NCBI RefSeq assembly: GCF_017377745.1
Contig: NZ_JAFVMG010000007.1
Coordinates: 1 to 64,000, forward strand
DNA from: Acetobacter suratthaniensis
GTDB lineage: Bacteria > Pseudomonadota > Alphaproteobacteria > Acetobacterales > Acetobacteraceae
Reading direction: 5' to 3'
Length of the DNA stretch: 64,000 nucleotides
Shown: positions 37,391-45,460 of the stretch, one piece after another
Layout of the letters: every line of letters begins with the position of its first letter
Position numbering within the stretch: position 1 is the stretch's first letter
Notes under the pieces: generated by a model
The model's database searches: none
What the model was told of the DNA's origin: nothing
What the model saw: the letters and a program-made list of their open reading frames with translations, nothing else
Program-made: the position numbers and the translations under genes

Positions 37391-38863
37391 ATGCCCATTC
37401 GTGAGCTGGAATGCCTGAGTGTATCCACAAGCCGTAAAGCGGTCTGGACTGTCCATGCGGTGCGGGCCTCTGAAGGCGGCGCCCTGGCGGCACGAGTGGG
37501 AGAAAAAGCCGCAACCTTCGCCCATCAGTGCGGTTTTGCGGCGCGTCCCGGCCAGCTTGTGCTAGTGCCCGGCACGACGGATGCCCCTGTGGCTCTGCTT
37601 GGCATTGCCGAAAAAAACACCCTTGGACAGCCCGTGCGTGATCCATTTGGTTTCGGCCTGCTGGCGCGTGATCTGCCCGCCGGGAACTGGCAGGTGCAAA
37701 CCCCTGATGACATCGTGCGCGATGATGTCATTCTGGGGTTCTGCCTCGGAGCGTATCAGTACAGCCTCAAGGATGAAGCCGCCGGTGCAGCCGCCCGCAA
37801 GAGCCGCCCCCGTCTTGTCGTGACCCGCGCCGAGCGTGAGGGGCTGGCGGTGGATATGGCGCGCTCCATCTGTCTTGCGCGTGATCTGATCAATACCCCG
37901 GCCAATCTCATGGGGCCATCGGAGCTTGCGCGGGCTGCTCGCACGGCTCTGGAACCGTTTGGTGCGCAGGTTGAAACCATCAAAGGCGCGGCGCTGGAAA
38001 AAGCCTACCCTCTGGTTGCCCATGTGGGCATGGGGTCGGAACGGGGGCCGCGCGTGGTGGTGGCGCGCTGGCGTGGGTCAAACGCGGGGCGTAATGCGCC
38101 GCTGCTCTCCCTTGTGGGCAAGGGTGTGTGCTTTGATAGTGGTGGGTATGACCTCAAGCCATCCTCGGCCATGCTGCGCATGAAAAAGGATATGGGCGGG
38201 GCGGCCTCGGTACTGGCGCTGGCGCGGCTGATCATGGCGCGCGATCTGCCTGTTCGACTGGAGGTACGGCTGGGCTGTGTGGAAAACAGCGTGTCTGGCC
38301 GGGCCATGCGCCCGCTGGATGTGGTGACAAGCCGCGCCGGGCTGAGTGTGGAAATTGGCAACACCGATGCGGAAGGCCGTCTGGTGCTGTGCGACCTATT
38401 GTATGAAGCAGGCGAAACCAGCCCTGACCTGCTGCTGGATGTAGCCACCCTGACCGGGGCCGCGCGCGTGGCGCTGGGGCCTGATCTGCCCGCTTTGTTC
38501 TGTAATGATGATGCCACCGCAACCCTGTTTGAGCAGGCGGGCCGCCAGCAGGCCGACCCGCTGTGGCGCCTGCCCCTGTGGCCCGGCTATGCGGACTGGA
38601 TGCGCAGCGCCGTAGCAGACCTTAGTAATGTATCCTCGCGGCCTATGGCGGGGGCTATTACAGCCGGATTGTTTCTTGAGCGTTTTGTAAAACCTGACCA
38701 GCGTTGGGTGCATATCGATAGTTATGCGTGGAACGATTCCAGCCGCCCCGGCCGCCCGGAAGGCGGAGATTCGCCGGGAATCAGGGGTTTTTTCGCGGCT
38801 ATCGGGGCGGTTTTCGGCTTTGACGCTCTCGCCAGCACACCCGCTGCCATCAAGAAGTCATAA
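37391..38863 (+). CDS. Cytosol (leucyl) aminopeptidase family M17
   Basis: 490-residue dinuclear-metal aminopeptidase that trims N-terminal residues. Metal/catalytic segments are visible: VGKGVCFDSGGYDLKPSS (Lys and Asp ligands), MKKDMGGAASV, and the M17 signature NTDAEGRLVLCD, with LLDVATLTGAARVALG nearby. Start ATG 37391 has AGGAGAG 8 nt upstream; an open frame extends 5' but is not homologous. The N-terminal domain (about residues 1-160) is shorter and more divergent than that of E. coli PepA, as in the alphaproteobacterial PepB-like branch. Regulation not evident. Confidence 0.94.
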   Translation: MPIRELECLSVSTSRKAVWTVHAVRASEGGALAARVGEKAATFAHQCGFAARPGQLVLVPGTTDAPVALLGIAEKNTLGQPVRDPFGFGLLARDLPAGNWQVQTPDDIVRDDVILGFCLGAYQYSLKDEAAGAAARKSRPRLVVTRAEREGLAVDMARSICLARDLINTPANLMGPSELARAARTALEPFGAQVETIKGAALEKAYPLVAHVGMGSERGPRVVVARWRGSNAGRNAPLLSLVGKGVCFDSGGYDLKPSSAMLRMKKDMGGAASVLALARLIMARDLPVRLEVRLGCVENSVSGRAMRPLDVVTSRAGLSVEIGNTDAEGRLVLCDLLYEAGETSPDLLLDVATLTGAARVALGPDLPALFCNDDATATLFEQAGRQQADPLWRLPLWPGYADWMRSAVADLSNVSSRPMAGAITAGLFLERFVKPDQRWVHIDSYAWNDSSRPGRPEGGDSPGIRGFFAAIGAVFGFDALASTPAAIKKS

Positions 38864-38893
38864 AAGAAGTGAAACTATTACGCCTTGAGACAC

Positions 38894-38923
38894 TTAACAC
38901 TGTCGTTCCGGTTCCTATATAAA
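38894..38923 (+). promoter_or_regulatory. Sigma-70-like promoter of the MarR-type gene
   Basis: -35 TTAACA (38894-38899, 5 of 6 to consensus) and -10 TATAAA (38918-38923, 5 of 6) with 18-bp spacing, about 85 bp upstream of the start codon. Confidence 0.5.
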
Positions 38924-39006
38924 CCGTAGAAGAATTCGCGCTGGCCCGGATGGTCGGCAACAGAGGGCCGTCAGGTGCTGGCGGCAAGCAAGCAAGGATA
39001 TGGGTT

Positions 39007-39420
39007 ATGGCGCATAGTGCCGAAAAGTCAGAGGATCTGGTCAAGACCCTGCGTGATACCATCGTTTCTCTCGTGCGTGGTGCAGGCCCGGATCTGTCCG
39101 CCCGCCAGCTCGCGGTGTTTCTCACCTGCTATCTGGATGAAAACGGCCAGACCGTGCGCGGCCTCGCCGCAACGCTGAACGTTTCCAAGCCTGCCATTAC
39201 CCGTGCGCTGGATCGTCTGGGTGAACTGGATCTGGCCCGCCGCAAGGTAGACCCGCTGGATCGTCGTTCGGTGCTGGTGCAGCGCACCCCCAAGGGGGCC
39301 GCGTATCTGAAGGAAATCCGTACGGTTATGTCTGAAGCCGGGCCGGATGCTTCCCGCCGCAACCGGGTGGAAGAAAAGACCGCAACCGTGCGCCGTCTGC
39401 GCCGTGTTGCCGCTGCCTGA
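39007..39420 (+). CDS. MarR-type winged-helix regulator
   Basis: 137 residues. Core winged-helix: LSARQLAVFLTCYLDENGQTVRGLAATLNVSKPAITRALDRLGELDLARRKVDPLDRRSVLVQRTPKGAAYL, with recognition helix about 65-80 and wing DPLDRRSVLV, the MarR hallmark. Start ATG 39007 has AAGGA upstream. Basic C-terminus (RRNRVEEKTATVRRLRRVAAA). It stands alone after the aminopeptidase, with its own promoter, so its targets are not implied by neighbours. Confidence 0.9.
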   Translation: MAHSAEKSEDLVKTLRDTIVSLVRGAGPDLSARQLAVFLTCYLDENGQTVRGLAATLNVSKPAITRALDRLGELDLARRKVDPLDRRSVLVQRTPKGAAYLKEIRTVMSEAGPDASRRNRVEEKTATVRRLRRVAAA

Positions 39421-39438
39421 GGTTTTCAGCGTAGCCTG

Positions 39439-39525
39439 CCCTCAGGCCTGACCTGAGGGTAGTTCCCTCATCGCGCATGGGGGAAAGTCCTGCGGAACTC
39501 CGCAGGTTCAGGGACGTTTTTTTCA
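39439..39525 (+). terminator. Tandem hairpins after the MarR-type gene, possible terminator
   Basis: Two perfect hairpins: CCCTCAGG/CCTGAGGG (39439-39459) and CCTGCGG/CCGCAGG (39489-39506). A T7 run follows 10 nt after the second, so termination is plausible but the spacing is not ideal. Confidence 0.45.
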
Positions 39526-39603
39526 TAAGACAGCCTCATGGCCCGTCTGGCATTGTTGCCAGAAAGGGCGTGAGGATCAGCGTTTTTTGAAAGGAATGTC
39601 CTT

Positions 39604-40047
39604 ATGCGGTTAGCATCCTTTGTTGCGGCGTCCACCTTTGTTGTGGCCGCCGGTCTGTTCTCTCCCGCTCACGCGGAAGATGCGCTGGGTGATCCGACGG
39701 GCAAGATCACGATTACGGCCAAATCAGCCGATCTGGGCGTGGGCTATACGTGGGGTGGCGGTAAGCTGACCTACAAGAACCATACCCATTCCTTCAAGAT
39801 TTCGGGCGGCACCATTGCTGCGGTCGGGTTCTCTACCATCAAGGGTACGGGAACCGTCTATAACCTGCACGCGCTCAAGGACTTTAACGGCACCTATATT
39901 GCCGCCCATGGCGAAGCCACGCTGGGGCTGGGCCTTGGCGGTGCTGTGCTGGAGAACAAGAACGGCGTGCGGATCAAGATCGAGACCATTTCCGAAGGCG
40001 CACGTTTGGCCAGTTCGGCACAGGGCATTACCTTTACCCTCAAGTAA
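39604..40047 (+). CDS. Small exported protein, EipA/DUF1134-like
   Basis: 147 residues with a clear signal peptide (MRLASFVAASTFVVAAGLFSPAHA). The mature 123 residues are beta-rich and Gly-rich: ADLGVGYTWGGGKLTYKNHTHSFKISGGTIAAVGFSTIKGTGTVYNLHALKDFNGTYIAAHGEATLGLGLGGAVLENKNGVRIKIET. The pattern GxGYxWGxGxLxYkg..y.FkisG and VYNL..L.DFxGtY resembles the DUF1134/EipA group of periplasmic envelope proteins, though it is shorter than EipA. Function of this member unknown. No operon partner. Confidence 0.7.
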   Translation: MRLASFVAASTFVVAAGLFSPAHAEDALGDPTGKITITAKSADLGVGYTWGGGKLTYKNHTHSFKISGGTIAAVGFSTIKGTGTVYNLHALKDFNGTYIAAHGEATLGLGLGGAVLENKNGVRIKIETISEGARLASSAQGITFTLK

Positions 40048-40065
40048 TCCGCAGAGTGCACCCGG

Positions 40066-41226
40066 TCAGGACCACGCCCCGACCGGGTGCGCCTTTGTGC
40101 GGTGCAGGGTAAAACCAGTCCATGCAAGCTGCGGTGCCAGCACCAGCGCCGTGCAGGCCAGTGTGGCATATACCGTGCCCAGAGCAGGGATCAGGCAGAC
40201 CATGATCATTGTGGTGGCCCCCCCCCAGAGCGTCATACCCCATTCCGCCAGACTGATGACTGGCGCAGCAAGGCCACTGCGGTGCAGCACCTGATACAGG
40301 TGGCCTCTATGCGCCTGAGCTAGCGGCAGGCCAGCCCGCTGGCGGCGTATGAGCGTAAACAGCACATCATACAGCAGAGGTGTCAGAACCGCCGGGCCAA
40401 ACAGCCAGCCGCCATCCAGGCGGCTTGGTGTATGCAGGATCAGGTACAGGCTGGCCGTGCCTGCCAGCAGCCCGCAGCCCTGACTCCCTACATCCCCCAT
40501 GAAAATCCGGGCATTGGGAAAGTTATAGGGCAGAAAGCCCGCCAGACAGCAGGCCAGCAGCAGGGCAGGCCCGACGAGTTCCGCAGCGCCCAGCATAGGG
40601 GCCAGAGCCGCCAGCACCAGAGCCGCCACCAGTAGGGAGCCTGAAACCAGACCATTCAGCCCGTCCATGAAATTGACGGCGTTGGTAACAAAAACCAGCC
40701 ATAGAACAGAGGCGGCACAACCAGCAACCGGCACTACCCAGCCGGGGAGTGTGTGGGCCAGCCACAGCGGTACCGGCCATGAAAATCCGGCCTGCGCCAT
40801 GCCCTGCAGCCCTGTGCCGGGTAGGCCGCAGGTCAGGGCAAACCCACCCGCCACCATGCCAGCCGCAGCGCATTGGGTGGCTAGTTTGGCGGTTGGTGGC
40901 CATTGGTACAGGTCATCAAGCCAGGATACGGCGCAGAGCAGTAGCAGGGCGGCTCCGGTCATGAGGGACAGGCTATCAGGCCCCGTTCCGCCCGTGGCCC
41001 AGTGCAGCACCGGCCAGCCGAACAGAAAAGCCCCCATAATGCCCACGCCCCCCCCTTTTGGCGTGGCGCGCGTGTGAGAGCTGCGATGGCCGGGCTGGTC
41101 CAGCACCGCCAGCCCGATCATGCGCCGCACGCCATAGGCTGACAGCAGGGCCGCACTGCACAGAATCAGCAGTTCAGGCAGGTAAGACAGCAGGGCATGT
41201 GTCGGGAACATGGGAGAGAAAGCCAT
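40066..41226 (-). CDS. Glycosyltransferase family 4: undecaprenyl-phosphate sugar-1-phosphate transferase (MraY/WecA type)
   Basis: Polytopic enzyme, about ten or eleven helices, that transfers a sugar-1-phosphate onto the lipid carrier at the start of O-antigen or exopolysaccharide synthesis. Active-site landmarks: AVSWLDDLYQWPPTAKL (DD pair), VTNAVNFMDGLNGLV, YNFPNARIFMGDVGSQGCG and the cytoplasmic AHRGHLYQ, which corresponds to the HIHH/HPHH loop in diverged form. Start ATG 41226 or ATG 41211 cannot be separated by ribosome-binding site. Divergent, 68 bp from the capD/flaA1-like gene, so both probably serve one surface-glycan pathway. Confidence 0.88.
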   Translation of the reverse strand: MAFSPMFPTHALLSYLPELLILCSAALLSAYGVRRMIGLAVLDQPGHRSSHTRATPKGGGVGIMGAFLFGWPVLHWATGGTGPDSLSLMTGAALLLLCAVSWLDDLYQWPPTAKLATQCAAAGMVAGGFALTCGLPGTGLQGMAQAGFSWPVPLWLAHTLPGWVVPVAGCAASVLWLVFVTNAVNFMDGLNGLVSGSLLVAALVLAALAPMLGAAELVGPALLLACCLAGFLPYNFPNARIFMGDVGSQGCGLLAGTASLYLILHTPSRLDGGWLFGPAVLTPLLYDVLFTLIRRQRAGLPLAQAHRGHLYQVLHRSGLAAPVISLAEWGMTLWGGATTMIMVCLIPALGTVYATLACTALVLAPQLAWTGFTLHRTKAHPVGAWS

Positions 41227-41294
41227 GAAGCGTTTATTATCCCGGTCAGGATAGCTTTCAAGGATGATAGGCCTCGGGCTATAAGGGCAATAGT

Positions 41295-43373
41295 ATGGTA
41301 TCGCAACATCCTCAGGCCTCAGTTGGCAGATTCTGGTGTGATCGTTCACGGTTGTGGGCGTTGAACCGGGTTGCCGTAAATGTCGTTGTCGACGGCTTTC
41401 TGGCGGCGATTGCGGCTCCTATCGCCCATTGGCTGGCTATCCCGAAGGCCGGGCTTTTGCATCCGCTATGGTTTCTGGCCGGAGCAGTGATTTCGCTTGT
41501 TATCAGCGGATTGCCGTTTCGGGTGCCCCAGCAGTACTGGCGCTTTTCAGGGATTTCCGACCTTCTGGGTATTATCGGGGCGTCTGTTGCCAGCGCCATC
41601 CTGTTTTCCCTTGCGCTGTGGGTCTTCCATGTTTCGCCGCCCAGCCCGGCTTTTGGCATTATTTACGCCATGGTGCTGCTGGTCATGCTCGGGGGGGCTC
41701 GGGTTGCCTACCGTGTGTTGTATGGCCGTGTGCCATACTGGGCCGCCCGTCAGCGGATTGTGCTGATCGGGGATGATGCGGTTGTTGATCTGTATATGCG
41801 GGTTTTCGAGCGGAACCTGCTGGCCGGAACGCGGGTTGCCGGGATTATCGCTGTGGGGAGCCATCGGCATGGCCAGCGTATCCACAACGTGCCTATTCTG
41901 GGTAATGTGGCTGACATCCAGTCCATTCTGGAACGGCTGGCCAAGGGCCGGCACCAGCCTGACACGCTGGTGGTAACCGACCCGGCTTTTCGTGGCTCAC
42001 AACTGACCGCCGTGCTGGATGCCGCCAGCGCCAAGGGTATTGCGGTGCTGCGTGCGCCAGCCCTGACAGACCTCACGCCCGCTGAGCAGGTGCGCCTACG
42101 CCCCATCCCGCTTGAAGATCTGCTGAACCGTCCTCAGGTCAAGCTCGACCGCGCGGGTATGGAGGGCATGATTACGGGCCGTGTGGTGCTGGTTACGGGG
42201 GCGGGGGGCACCATTGGCTCAGAACTGGCGCGGCAGATTGCAGACCTGCGGCCGGGCAGGCTGGTACTGCTCGACCACGGTGAATTCGCGCTGTGGCAGA
42301 TCAGCATGGAGTTGTCGCGAACCGCTGCGGACATCCAGCGCGAAAGCCTTGTGGCGGATGTGCGTGACGAAACCCGGCTGGATACGATCATGGCCGATTA
42401 CCAGCCTGATCTGGTGTTTCATGCCGCCGCCCTCAAGCATGTGCCCATTGTTGAACACAACCCTACCGAAGGATTGCTGACCAATATCCACGGCACCCGC
42501 GTTGTAGCCGATACCGCCGCCCGGCACGGTGTGCGCGCCATGGTGGTGATTTCAACGGATAAGGCGGTGAATCCCTCCAGCCTGATGGGCGCTTCCAAGC
42601 GGGCGGCGGAAATGTACTGTCAGGCGCTCGATATTGGCGCGCGTGCCTCGGGCAACCCCATGGCCATGCGCTGTATTACCGTGCGTTTTGGCAATGTGCT
42701 GGGGTCTACGGGGTCGGTTGTGCCGCTGTTCCGCCAGCAGCTTGAGCGGGGTGGCCCCCTGACGGTTACCCACCCGGATATGTGCCGCTACTTCATGACC
42801 GTGCCAGAAGCCGTAGGGCTGGTATTGCAGGCCGCCGTACGCGGCACGCAGGGGCTGACCGACTGGGATGGCGGCGCCCGCATGGCGTCAGGTACGGACA
42901 AGCTGCTCGATAATGGCGGGATTTTCGTGCTGGATATGGGTGAGCCAGTGCGCATTGTCGATCTGGCCCGACAGATGATTTACCTTGCCGGGCTGCGGCC
43001 TGATGAGGACGTGGCCATTGAGTTTACCGGCCTGCGCCCGGGCGAAAAACTGTGCGAGGAACTGTTCCACGGGCGTGAGGCTCCGGTTCCTACCGATGCC
43101 TCGGGCCTGCTGATGGCCACCCCGCGCGTGGTCGACCGTGAGGCCGTGACCCGTGCCGTGAATGACATTACCCACTGCGCACAGCACAATGATGTAGAGG
43201 CTGCCCTGCGTATTCTGGCGTTGCTGGTGCCCGAGTTCGATCATAACCCCGAGGGCGAGGCCCGGACATGTGTGCGCACCATCGCCCCCGAGCCGCCTGC
43301 TGGCGTGGTGGCGCAGGGTGCAGTAAAAGACGGGCAGACACAGCCCGAAGGCGGCGTGCAGGGCAGGGTGTAA
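41295..43373 (+). CDS. Nucleoside-diphosphate-sugar epimerase/dehydratase, CapD/FlaA1/PglF family (membrane type)
   Basis: 692 residues: four N-terminal membrane helices (about residues 25-130), a CoA-binding-like Rossmann region (about 150-290) and a C-terminal SDR domain with VLVTGAGGTIGSELARQI near 298, FHAAALKHVPIVE, ISTDKAVNPSSLMGASKRAAEMY and FTGLRPGEKLCEELF. The catalytic position is MGASK, as in PglF/WbpM-type 4,6-dehydratases, which have Met in place of the usual Tyr. Product is probably a UDP-4-keto-6-deoxy-HexNAc for surface glycan. AAGGG precedes the ATG at 8 nt. Paired divergently with a GT4 sugar transferase. Confidence 0.92.
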   Translation: MVSQHPQASVGRFWCDRSRLWALNRVAVNVVVDGFLAAIAAPIAHWLAIPKAGLLHPLWFLAGAVISLVISGLPFRVPQQYWRFSGISDLLGIIGASVASAILFSLALWVFHVSPPSPAFGIIYAMVLLVMLGGARVAYRVLYGRVPYWAARQRIVLIGDDAVVDLYMRVFERNLLAGTRVAGIIAVGSHRHGQRIHNVPILGNVADIQSILERLAKGRHQPDTLVVTDPAFRGSQLTAVLDAASAKGIAVLRAPALTDLTPAEQVRLRPIPLEDLLNRPQVKLDRAGMEGMITGRVVLVTGAGGTIGSELARQIADLRPGRLVLLDHGEFALWQISMELSRTAADIQRESLVADVRDETRLDTIMADYQPDLVFHAAALKHVPIVEHNPTEGLLTNIHGTRVVADTAARHGVRAMVVISTDKAVNPSSLMGASKRAAEMYCQALDIGARASGNPMAMRCITVRFGNVLGSTGSVVPLFRQQLERGGPLTVTHPDMCRYFMTVPEAVGLVLQAAVRGTQGLTDWDGGARMASGTDKLLDNGGIFVLDMGEPVRIVDLARQMIYLAGLRPDEDVAIEFTGLRPGEKLCEELFHGREAPVPTDASGLLMATPRVVDREAVTRAVNDITHCAQHNDVEAALRILALLVPEFDHNPEGEARTCVRTIAPEPPAGVVAQGAVKDGQTQPEGGVQGRV

Positions 43374-43451
43374 CCAGCAGTTGGCCTGTATGCGCTCCGG
43401 GTGCCTGTTCTGGCCCGGCGGGTTGAGCACGGCATGAAAAAACGGTGAAAA

Positions 43452-43468
43452 GCCTGAGCATATCAGGC
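43452..43468. promoter_or_regulatory. Perfect inverted repeat between epimerase and small membrane protein
   Basis: GCCTGA (43452-43457) and TCAGGC (43463-43468) around GCATA. It could be a weak terminator or an operator; no T tract follows. Confidence 0.3.
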
Positions 43469-43531
43469 ACGTCCACCTCCGATCCGGGGCGGGCAGCGGC
43501 GTCATGACGGCGCATGGAAAAGGACAGCGGA

Positions 43532-43996
43532 ATGCGTAAGGAAACGGCGTTTATTATCGGGTTTGTAGCGTTCACGGTCAGCACGGCAGCGCTGATCTGG
43601 GGTGTTGCGCTGCCCAATTTCAAGCCGGTTTCATTTCCCCAGATTGCCAGTGGTACGCTGGATGTTGGGCCTATGCACCACACGCGCACGCTGACATCGC
43701 AGGAGGTCGCGGCGCTGAATGACTGGACTCACGCCCATTCAGGCGGCTGGGGGCCGCTGTACCGCACGCCGCCGTCATCGGGGGATGCCCATCTGCACCT
43801 GCGCGATGCCCAGAACAAGGAAGTGCTGGTGCTGACCCTGTGGACCGGTATCAGCGCGGCAGACTGGAACAACACCGTTTTCATGGAATCACCGGATGGC
43901 AGCACGGTGCGGAGCGAGAGTTTTTCTGCTCAGGCCTTTGCACCGCTGCGTATGCTGGTGGACGGTTTCGCCTACCAGCATTCCGGTTATCCCTGA
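43532..43996 (+). CDS. Hypothetical membrane-anchored periplasmic protein
   Basis: 154 residues, not recognised. One N-terminal hydrophobic helix (FIIGFVAFTVSTAALIWGVAL) probably anchors it, with a soluble periplasmic domain of about 125 residues that includes TSQEVAALNDWTHAHSGGWGPLYRTPPSSGDAHLHLRD and LVLTLWTGISAADWNNTVF. ATG 43532 is preferred because AAGGA lies 7 nt upstream; an in-frame ATG at 43514 has none. It follows the surface-glycan epimerase by about 160 bp but a link is only positional. The stop codon lies in a 7-bp tandem repeat. Confidence 0.65.
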   Translation: MRKETAFIIGFVAFTVSTAALIWGVALPNFKPVSFPQIASGTLDVGPMHHTRTLTSQEVAALNDWTHAHSGGWGPLYRTPPSSGDAHLHLRDAQNKEVLVLTLWTGISAADWNNTVFMESPDGSTVRSESFSAQAFAPLRMLVDGFAYQHSGYP

Positions 43997-44018
43997 TCCC
44001 TGATCCCTGATCCCTGAG
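43991..44018. repeat. 7-bp tandem repeat CCCTGAT at the stop codon
   Basis: Three copies of CCCTGAT and a fourth CCCTGAG. The first supplies the TGA stop; because the unit is 7 bp, successive copies put a TGA in every frame. Confidence 0.95.
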
Positions 44019-44029
44019 TGGCTGGAGGC

Positions 44030-45379
44030 TCAGGCCGGTCGGTCGGTCGCATCAAAGCGGAAAGGCTGCCCCACCGGTGTGCCTGTCAGGCTACCTTCCC
44101 ACATGACCTGCTGGCCACGGATAAGCGTGCCGATGGGCCGCCCCGTGATTTCTTCGCCCGTAAAGGGCGACCAGCCACAGCGCGAGGCCAGCCAGTCTTC
44201 CTTGATCGTCCAGCGGGCCTTCAGATCCACAATCGTGAAATCCGCATCATAGCCCACGGCAATGCGGCCCTTGCGCACCAGCCCGAACAGCCGTTGCGGC
44301 CCGGCGGAGGTCAGGTCAACCAGACGCCGCAGGCTCAGCCGGTGGTGGGCCACGTGGTTAAGCATGAGCGGAAGCAGCGTCTGCACGCCCGGCATGCCCG
44401 AGGGAGAGGCCGGGTAGGCGCGGCTCTTGGCTTCAAGGCTGTGGGGTGCGTGATCCGAACCGATGACATCGGGCAGACCCTGATGAAGCCAGTGCCACAG
44501 CCCTTCGCGGTGGGCAGCGGAGCGGATAGGCGGGTTCATCTGGGCCAGCGTACCAAGGCGGGGGTAGGCGTCCTCGGCACTCATGGTCAGGTGCTGGGGG
44601 GTGAGTTCGCAACTGGCAATATCGCGGTTGGCGGCAATCAGTTCCAGCTCCGCCGGGGTGGTGACATGCAGGATATGCACGCGCCGCCCGGTCTTGCGGG
44701 CCAGTGCCAGCACGCGGCGGGTGGCGCGCAGGGCGGTTTCATCATCACGCCAGACCGGATGGGATGCGGCATCCCCTTCCACCCGTTCGTCCAGACGTTC
44801 CTTCAGGCGGGTTTCGTCTTCGGCATGGATGGCGACACGCCGCTGGCCTGAGCGCAGTACCCGCTCCAGCATGGCATCCTCGGACACCAGCAGGCTCCCG
44901 GTGGAAGACCCCATGAACACCTTGATACCCGCCGTGCCGGGCAGTTGCTCCAGCGTGCCGCATTCATCGGCGTTGTCGGAGGTGGCGCCAACGTAAAAGG
45001 CGTGTTCGCACCACATGCGGCCATTGGCGCGGGCCAGCTTGTCGGCCACGGCTTCGGGGGTGGAGGTGGTTGGTTTGGTGTTGGGCATTTCAAACACGCC
45101 CGTAACACCCCCCAGTACGGCGGCGCGGCTACCGGTGGCCAGATCTTCGTTTTCCTCGGCTCCCGGTTCCCGGAAGTGCACCTGCGTGTCGATCACGCCG
45201 GGCAGAATGGTCAGGCCTGTACAATCGATGGTGCGTGCGGCCGGAGCTTCGCCTCCAATGGCGCTGACAAGGCCCGCGCGGACATAGACCGTGGTGTTCA
45301 CCGTGCCATCGGGTAGCACGACGGAACCGTTTTTGAGCGCCAGATCATGGGGGCCGGAAGAGGAGGGCGTGAAGGCCAT
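44030..45379 (-). CDS. pyrC: Dihydroorotase (class I type)
   Basis: 449-residue zinc amidohydrolase of pyrimidine synthesis. Metal ligands: HFREPG in LPGVIDTQVHFREPGAEENED, later His in RVHILHVTTPAEL, and the catalytic Asp in VIGSDHAPHSLEAK. The carbamylated-Lys segment reads GTAGIKVFMGSSTGSL. This is the long, class I-like dihydroorotase common in Alphaproteobacteria. Nothing else of the pyrimidine pathway is nearby. Confidence 0.94.
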   Translation of the reverse strand: MAFTPSSSGPHDLALKNGSVVLPDGTVNTTVYVRAGLVSAIGGEAPAARTIDCTGLTILPGVIDTQVHFREPGAEENEDLATGSRAAVLGGVTGVFEMPNTKPTTSTPEAVADKLARANGRMWCEHAFYVGATSDNADECGTLEQLPGTAGIKVFMGSSTGSLLVSEDAMLERVLRSGQRRVAIHAEDETRLKERLDERVEGDAASHPVWRDDETALRATRRVLALARKTGRRVHILHVTTPAELELIAANRDIASCELTPQHLTMSAEDAYPRLGTLAQMNPPIRSAAHREGLWHWLHQGLPDVIGSDHAPHSLEAKSRAYPASPSGMPGVQTLLPLMLNHVAHHRLSLRRLVDLTSAGPQRLFGLVRKGRIAVGYDADFTIVDLKARWTIKEDWLASRCGWSPFTGEEITGRPIGTLIRGQQVMWEGSLTGTPVGQPFRFDATDRPA

Positions 45380-45460
45380 GGGGCTTGTCCTTTCGCAGTC
45401 GCGTGGGCGCAGGCGGGAGAATGACTGTTAAGCGGCACCCGCAGGGCGGGCGCGTCGCTT

